Below the pieces are notes generated by a model. It did no database searches. It was given only the letters and a program-made list of their open reading frames with translations, and was not told the origin of the DNA. This document shows, piece after piece, positions 5,127-9,838 of a stretch of 9,838 nucleotides of DNA. Source of the DNA: Firmicutes bacterium UBA6806. GTDB taxonomy: Bacteria > Bacillota > Clostridia > Peptostreptococcales > Acidaminobacteraceae. The position numbers were made by a program, and so were the translations under genes. Positions within the stretch are counted from its first letter, which is position 1, and the number at the start of each line of letters is the position of its first letter. Location: NCBI GenBank assembly GCA_002452745.1, contig DKFC01000066.1, positions 1-9,838 of the forward strand, read 5' to 3'.

Positions 5127-8100
5127 ACTGACAAATGTCGTATATGAGAACAACGCGAAAAGGTATAATAACCAAATATTCAGGTTCGATGGCGAAAACG
5201 GTATTTTTCTTCTGGAAAACGGTGGAGGCAAAACTGTATTCTTGCAGACGGTTTTACAGGCAGTCATACCTCATGCTGATCTGGCAGACCGGAAAATCAA
5301 GGAGACGCTAGTTCTTGACAATAGTCCTGCGCATGTGGCCATTGAATGGATCTTGAATGAAAAGCCGAGGCGTTATGGCTTGACGGCTGTATCCTTATAT
5401 ATTGAGAACAACACTTTGAAATCCTATAAATATGTATTCAGTTATGGTCCGGAAGAGAAGAACAGTATTGAAGATATCCCTTTTGTCATCAAAAACAAGG
5501 ATTTTAGCGAACGGCCTGCCAGCAAAGGCGAAATTAGCGAATACTATTCTAAGATGAAGCAACAATATCTGACAGCAGAAACCTTTGCTACGAAAACAGA
5601 GTATCATCAGTACATTGAGGAGAATTTCAAGATCATTCCAAGCGAATGGTATAAAATTGCCATGATTAACAGCTCGGAAGGCGATATCGAGAAATTTTTC
5701 GACCACTGCGCGACAACACAACAGCTGGTGAACAATCTTCTGATTCCGACGGTAGAAGATGCCCTTCAAGGCAGTGTTCGGATCGATTTTGTGCAAACAT
5801 TTGAAAAGCAGAGAGAGCATTTTAAACAAAATAAGCGGCTGGTGGAGGAGATTGAGCAATTTCAGGCGATTAAAGATAAAGTTGACCAATATGTTGGTGA
5901 GTACAGCAAACTGGATGCTGCTCTAAAGGTTTATAACGAAGTCAAAATAGAGGCGAAAGCTTTTAACAAATATATACTGGAAGCACTTGAAGGCAGAGAA
6001 AAGGAAAAAACAGCCTTGGAAGATGAGTGGCATCAATATCACATAGTCATGGAAGAGCATGATCATAAAACCCTGTCATTGGATATACTTTGTCTGGATA
6101 TGGAAATACTGCATCGGGATGCTGAGCTTAACGAGTTGATCAAGCAAGGCTCAGACAAGAAGCAACTGTTGGACGACGCCTGTATGCGTATGCAAAATAT
6201 TGAGATTACGCAGTTGGAAGATGAACGGTCATTCCATGAACAGCAGGTTAAAAGTCTTAGAGATCAACTGACTACCATCGAACAGAGCAATGAGGAAATC
6301 GACTTGCGAGAAAAAGTGGATGAAACTCTGGCTCATATTCATGGATGCTATGCTAATACTTTTCATGGGTTGGAGAAAGATAGAAGTATCGCTGAAGCAC
6401 AGAGAGATAGGGAAGCTGAAACTATAGTGGTTATTAAAGAGCAAATCAAGAGCAAGAACAAGGAGATCAACCAAACAATCGGTGAAATCAGTGCGCATCA
6501 GTCAACGTCTGAAAACTGCCAAAAACGAATGAATCAGATTACAAATGAAATCTATGAACCCTTTGTCGAAAGCGATGTCGAAGAAGTCTTACGAAGGTCG
6601 AAGAACAGGATGGAAGCCATTGAAGCGGAGTCTAGGCAGTTACAGCTTAGAAAGAAAGAGATTGCAGACAGGACCGTGGAAATGGATGGTAAACAGGATA
6701 GATGCAGCAAAGAAGTCCTTAAAGTTAGTAACGAAAAAACCAAAATCGAGACAGAACTGACTTCTATGAAGGGGCAACAGGATAAGCTGATTGATGAACT
6801 GGAGTTGAGTTTTTTCAATCTTGGTATCTTCGACTCAATCTATAGCAAGGAGCCTACAATCAGGAACAGCCTAAAAGATCGGATGAGCAAGCTAGAGCAT
6901 GAATACGAGGAAGGATTGACGGGGGAGCGTATCAGTAGCCGTCTAGCCGATCTATACGTAGATGCACCTTTCTTTACGGCAGACCCCTATCTAGCAAGAC
7001 GGCTTCGAGGCATAAGCAATCAGGTGTCGTATGTGGAACATGGAACCATGTATCTTATAAAGAATCTTAAGGCCATGGGTAATGATATGGACCTTCTATA
7101 TCAACAGTATCCGTTTTGGGCTAACACGGTCGTGACAACCGAGAAAGACAAAGCGAAGGTGGTCGACTATATCAACGGTCTGAACAGCGAATTGACTCAT
7201 CCTGTTGTTGTACTGACGACTTCTGAGGTGCAGGCGATAGCAGAAAAAGGCGTTCAGGATATCGTTACTGAAAATGGAATATTCCCTGAAATATGGAAGA
7301 ACAACCTTGACTCGTCAAACTTCGAAATATGGAAACGAGATACACTGGAAGAGGCTGCCATCGCTAAGGAGAAACGTGAAGAGATAGGCAATAAGCTTCA
7401 GAAGATGAATAACCTGAGCGAAAAGGTTTATGACTATTATGAAAGATACCCTTATGCAGCATATACTGAGGCTATCGAGAAAATCAGCCTCTTCGAAGTT
7501 AGGCTGAAAGAACTTAAGGCGGAAACTAGCTGGATTGAAGATGAGAAATCTATAATGAGTCAGGAATCTGAGCGGATCGACCGCAATTTGAATGAACTGA
7601 CTCAAGAAAAACAGACTGTCTTAAAAAATTATGACTTGTTGACGGAATTCATGCAGAAAATCAAGGAGAAGAAAGCAGCGGATCAAAAGGTATGGGAGGA
7701 AAACAAAATTCTTGATCGGTTGAACCTCGAAACCCAGCGGCTGAATAGAGAGCTTGAGATTCAAGAAGGGATTCTTGAGGAAGTCAAAGATTCGCTATCT
7801 ATGTTGAACCATAGACTGAACAGTCTTAAAGCGGACGAGCTTTATCTTCGAGTCAAAGAGACAGAGGTGGTCTACTCAGCAGAAGTGTTTGACGTATTAA
7901 AGGACAGGCTTAATACTCTGGATGACCAGCTAAAAGGCTTCAGGGGACAAGCTGCTGATATCACATCAAGGATTGAGCGTGAAAAACAGGATTTGCAAAA
8001 GAATGAGGCGAAACTGAAACGTCAGAAATTGGGAGCCAAGTATCCAATAGAAGTAGCTAGAATTCATTATGAAACTGAGTTTGACGCTTTGCAGGAGAAA

Positions 8101-9531
8101 TCGGTAAAATTCGAACGGGAATATGAAGAAATAAACGGCAAAACGGAACATGTCAAATTGGATTTAGAGCGAAAAAAGGGAAGCAGGGACGAGAAATTCA
8201 AACCTATCGAAAAGCGGTTTGGTGATCTATACGTCTTTGAGGAAGATATCCCGACGGCTGAGAACCAGTTAGAGAATGAATTGCATCAACTGGCTGCCCG
8301 CAAAAAGGAGTTGCAGAACCAAAGCGATATGAATTTGGAGTGGATTAGGCTATATAGAGAAACAAGTCATGAACTTGAAGTTTTGGCCGCAGAGCACTCC
8401 TTTGCATCCATGGTGATAGGCGAATATGACAGAAACACTTTTCTGGATTTTGAATATGACAATAAGAGGTTTATCGGTAGGCTCAAGCAGAAATTGTCAC
8501 AACAAGCAGATACCTACATCCGGATGAAGGCTCATATGGACAGCAAAATGAGGGAGTATTTGGATTTTTGTAAAAACTCGATCAGAGAGCCGAGACTCAA
8601 AGAAACAGCGGTCAAAGGTATTGAGAAGAAGCAGAGTTACAGCGAGCTTTTGGAATACCAGAAGAGCATGGAGAGCCTCTTGAACAAGAACATCAAATTG
8701 GCAGAAGATGACCGCCGTGAGAGCGATGCAGAACTTCAGACGTTCCTGTCTCATTTAATGACATACGCTAAAAATGTCATTGACGAAATCGATGATATTC
8801 AGACCAAGACCAAGATTAAAGTAGATGGGGTGCCAAAGCAAATTTTTGTTTTTCAGATTCCAAGGTGGGATGAGATAGAAGCGAAGGAAGAGCTTAGAAG
8901 GTACATTAACAGACTGGTGGAAGATTATGACAGGAAAAGCGAGCAACTAACAGATGATCAAAAGGTAGATCGTGAGTCCATCCGCCAGTATATTGAGGAA
9001 AAGTTGAGTATCAAAAATCTCATCATGAGACTACTGGGAGACAAGCGGATCAAGATAAAGTGTAGAAAGGTGACAAACGATCTGAAAGTCGGTCAGGCGC
9101 CGATGACATGGGAGCTTTCTAACAAATGGTCAGGTGGTGAGAGATGGAGTAAGAATATGACCCTTTTTCTAAGTATACTGAATTATCTCGCTGAGAAGAA
9201 ACAATACATGTCTGCTTCGCAGAAGCGACACCGAACAGTGCTTCTAGATAATCCCTTCGGTAAGGCATCCAGCAAACATGTTCTTGACCCGGTGTTCTTT
9301 GTTGCGGAGAATCTCGGCTTCCAGATGATCACCGTAACTGCCCATGCAGAAGGGCAGTTCGTGACAGAGTATTTTCCAGTGGTCTACAGTGGCAAACTGA
9401 GAATATCCAGTGATTCAGACAAGCAAATCATGGACGTGTCCAAAACACTGAATACTGCCTATTTCAAGTCGGAATCCCCAGATTCTCTGATGCGATTTGA
9501 GGAGACGGAGCAGATGAGTTTCTTTCGATGA
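5104..9531 (+). CDS. jetC: Wadjet SMC/MukB-like ATPase JetC
   Basis: JetC is the motor subunit: a dimeric SMC-like ATPase that, with JetA and JetB, extrudes DNA loops and presents small circles to JetD. The 1475-residue length is close to E. coli MukB (1486). Layout: N-terminal head about 1-230, with Walker A LENGGGKT at 37-44 (K43); first coiled coil about 230-605, rich in Glu, Lys and Gln; hinge-like globular segment about 610-740 (LADLYVDAPFF through VVVLTTSEVQAI); second coiled coil about 746-1225; C-terminal head about 1235-1475. The C-head carries the signature SGGER at 1343-1347, Walker B VLLDNPFG with D1382, and the switch His H1414 in TVTAHAEG. Two departures from consensus are visible: Walker A lacks its first glycine, and N1383 replaces the usual catalytic Glu. 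DNPFGKASS followed by PVFF looks typical of this JetC branch, so the gene is probably functional. It overlaps jetB by 23 nt and ends in tandem stops TGA-TAA. Confidence 0.85.
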   Translation: MPTISRIRLTNVVYENNAKRYNNQIFRFDGENGIFLLENGGGKTVFLQTVLQAVIPHADLADRKIKETLVLDNSPAHVAIEWILNEKPRRYGLTAVSLYIENNTLKSYKYVFSYGPEEKNSIEDIPFVIKNKDFSERPASKGEISEYYSKMKQQYLTAETFATKTEYHQYIEENFKIIPSEWYKIAMINSSEGDIEKFFDHCATTQQLVNNLLIPTVEDALQGSVRIDFVQTFEKQREHFKQNKRLVEEIEQFQAIKDKVDQYVGEYSKLDAALKVYNEVKIEAKAFNKYILEALEGREKEKTALEDEWHQYHIVMEEHDHKTLSLDILCLDMEILHRDAELNELIKQGSDKKQLLDDACMRMQNIEITQLEDERSFHEQQVKSLRDQLTTIEQSNEEIDLREKVDETLAHIHGCYANTFHGLEKDRSIAEAQRDREAETIVVIKEQIKSKNKEINQTIGEISAHQSTSENCQKRMNQITNEIYEPFVESDVEEVLRRSKNRMEAIEAESRQLQLRKKEIADRTVEMDGKQDRCSKEVLKVSNEKTKIETELTSMKGQQDKLIDELELSFFNLGIFDSIYSKEPTIRNSLKDRMSKLEHEYEEGLTGERISSRLADLYVDAPFFTADPYLARRLRGISNQVSYVEHGTMYLIKNLKAMGNDMDLLYQQYPFWANTVVTTEKDKAKVVDYINGLNSELTHPVVVLTTSEVQAIAEKGVQDIVTENGIFPEIWKNNLDSSNFEIWKRDTLEEAAIAKEKREEIGNKLQKMNNLSEKVYDYYERYPYAAYTEAIEKISLFEVRLKELKAETSWIEDEKSIMSQESERIDRNLNELTQEKQTVLKNYDLLTEFMQKIKEKKAADQKVWEENKILDRLNLETQRLNRELEIQEGILEEVKDSLSMLNHRLNSLKADELYLRVKETEVVYSAEVFDVLKDRLNTLDDQLKGFRGQAADITSRIEREKQDLQKNEAKLKRQKLGAKYPIEVARIHYETEFDALQEKSVKFEREYEEINGKTEHVKLDLERKKGSRDEKFKPIEKRFGDLYVFEEDIPTAENQLENELHQLAARKKELQNQSDMNLEWIRLYRETSHELEVLAAEHSFASMVIGEYDRNTFLDFEYDNKRFIGRLKQKLSQQADTYIRMKAHMDSKMREYLDFCKNSIREPRLKETAVKGIEKKQSYSELLEYQKSMESLLNKNIKLAEDDRRESDAELQTFLSHLMTYAKNVIDEIDDIQTKTKIKVDGVPKQIFVFQIPRWDEIEAKEELRRYINRLVEDYDRKSEQLTDDQKVDRESIRQYIEEKLSIKNLIMRLLGDKRIKIKCRKVTNDLKVGQAPMTWELSNKWSGGERWSKNMTLFLSILNYLAEKKQYMSASQKRHRTVLLDNPFGKASSKHVLDPVFFVAENLGFQMITVTAHAEGQFVTEYFPVVYSGKLRISSDSDKQIMDVSKTLNTAYFKSESPDSLMRFEETEQMSFFR

Positions 9532-9545
9532 TAAGCATCGGAAGA
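9521..9545 (+). repeat. Hairpin spanning the jetC stop codon
   Basis: TCTTTCGATG (9521-9530) pairs with CATCGGAAGA (9536-9545) over 10 base pairs, including one T-G wobble, around the 5-nt loop ATAAG. The jetC TGA (9529-9531) lies at the loop-stem junction. No T-tract follows, so it is not an intrinsic terminator. It could protect the mRNA 3' end or influence termination of translation, but no such role is shown by the sequence. Confidence 0.45.
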
Positions 9546-9628
9546 GGGATGAAAAATAGAAACGCTTAAGAATAGTCAATGTTAGTCAAAACAGGATAAT
9601 TGAATAGTAAAATGAATTTCAAGTTTAG

Positions 9629-9661
9629 AGGGGCAATCGGGAAAATACCTAATTGACCCCT
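9629..9661. repeat. Inverted repeat downstream of jetC
   Basis: AGGGGCAAT (9629-9637) pairs with ATTG-A-CCCCT (9652-9661), nine base pairs with one bulged A, around a 14-nt loop. Neither strand has a T-tract directly after the stem. It may be an mRNA 3'-end structure, an incomplete terminator, or a trace of a mobile element end. The sequence does not decide between these. Confidence 0.4.
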
Positions 9662-9681
9662 GAAAAACAATCAACATGAAG

Positions 9682-9727
9682 AAATGCTAGAAATGAGGCT
9701 TACGTTGAGTCTTTTCCAGCATTTTTT
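9682..9727 (+). terminator. Probable Rho-independent terminator of the jet operon
   Basis: AAATGCT-A-GAAA (9682-9693) pairs with TTTC-C-AGCATTT (9713-9724), with one A-C mismatch in an 11-bp stem. The loop of about 19 nt may fold further. The stem runs into a T-tract (9722-9727), followed by more T-rich sequence. It lies about 150 nt after the jetC stop and is the best candidate for the operon terminator. The long loop lowers confidence. Confidence 0.55.
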
Positions 9728-9756
9728 ATCTGGGTTTTGTTTTTATCTCACTTATG

Positions 9757-9784
9757 CCTGATTTTTGAGCATAACAAAAACAGG
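9757..9784. repeat. Inverted repeat CCTG-A-TTTTTG / CAAAAACAGG
   Basis: CCTG-A-TTTTTG (9757-9767) and CAAAAACAGG (9775-9784) are complementary over ten base pairs with one bulged A and a 7-nt loop. No adequate T-tract follows on either strand. It could act as a weak terminator for a minus-strand gene entering from the right, or be incidental. Confidence 0.3.
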
Positions 9785-9804
9785 TTTGATTCAGAGGCGA
9801 TTGT

Positions 9805-9820
9805 CATAATTAAAATTATG
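9805..9820. repeat. 16-base AT-rich dyad CATAATT-AA-AATTATG
   Basis: This is a perfect 7-bp inverted repeat with a 2-nt spacer near the right edge. AT-rich dyads like this are common by chance but can also be operators. No promoter hexamer pair is evident beside it within the window. Confidence 0.25.
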
Positions 9821-9838
9821 CTGTTTGGTCAATTTTTC

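Larger units (their letters stand above)
9532..9838. other. Downstream intergenic region without a convincing gene
   Basis: The region contains two inverted repeats (9521-9545 overlapping its start, and 9629-9661), a probable terminator (9682-9727) and two more inverted repeats near the right edge. No plus-strand reading frame has a ribosome-binding site and useful length. On the minus strand a frame is open from the edge to a TGA at 9793-9791, encoding only 15 residues ending NYDNRL. It could be the tail of a gene beyond the window, but cannot be supported. Confidence 0.55.

Noticed and set aside
5395..5889. Minus-strand 164-codon frame inside jetC.
   Set aside because: It is the antisense of conserved JetC head sequence, has no ribosome-binding site and shows the Leu/Phe/Ile-rich composition typical of antisense frames.
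1825..9531. The operon as a wholly new, undescribed system.
   Set aside because: The combination of TOPRIM nuclease, kleisin-like, MukE-like and SMC subunits is that of the described Wadjet family; novelty is limited to gene order, control region and ATPase motif details.
9791..9838. Tail of a minus-strand gene entering from the right edge.
   Set aside because: Only 15 codons are visible before the stop, with no recognisable motif; too short to support.
1..9838. CRISPR arrays, tRNA or rRNA genes, and an additional defence system.
   Set aside because: No regularly spaced direct repeats, tRNA cloverleaf or rRNA-like sequence was seen, and no other defence-type protein is encoded outside the jet operon.

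Overview
The window is AT-rich DNA with Bacillota-style signals: strong GGAGG-type ribosome-binding sites, TATAAT -10 boxes, Rho-independent terminators and AT-rich spacers. The mobile elements and defence genes also fit a low-to-mid-GC Bacillota host (Bacilli or Clostridia). The genus cannot be fixed from the sequence.

Left flank (1-1250): a nested insertion-sequence scar on the minus strand. An IS1634-type (DUF4277) transposase is cut after about 304 codons. The cut coincides with the likely terminal repeat of a second element, an IS3-family IS whose orfA runs off the left edge. A stranded plus-oriented terminator (1236-1271) follows. The spacer 1272-1824 holds the probable control region of the operon: an extended -10 promoter at about 1508-1516, embedded in a 28-base, near-perfect dyad (1512-1539) that looks like a repressor operator, then a leader of roughly 300 nt.

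Centre (1825-9531): one compact four-gene plus-strand operon that I read as a complete Wadjet anti-plasmid system, most like type III, in the order jetD-jetA-jetB-jetC. JetD is the TOPRIM-type nuclease, JetA the kleisin-like (MukF-like) subunit, JetB the MukE-like winged-helix subunit, and JetC the MukB/SMC-like ATPase with Walker A, signature, Walker B and His-switch motifs. The junctions are tight: an 11-nt overlap, a 13-nt gap and a 23-nt overlap. From established work on Wadjet, JetABC forms a dimeric condensin-like motor that extrudes DNA loops, and JetD cuts small circular DNA once extrusion stalls, which limits plasmids. All four genes are intact and keep their key residues, apart from an Asn in place of the usual Walker B glutamate in JetC.

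Right flank (9532-9838): no convincing gene. It holds a hairpin spanning the jetC stop codon, a second dyad, a probable Rho-independent terminator (9682-9727) and two further inverted repeats. The protein-coding system is a known class. The less expected features are the nuclease-first gene order, the promoter/operator dyad with its long leader, the altered JetC ATPase motifs and the mRNA structure at the jetC stop.
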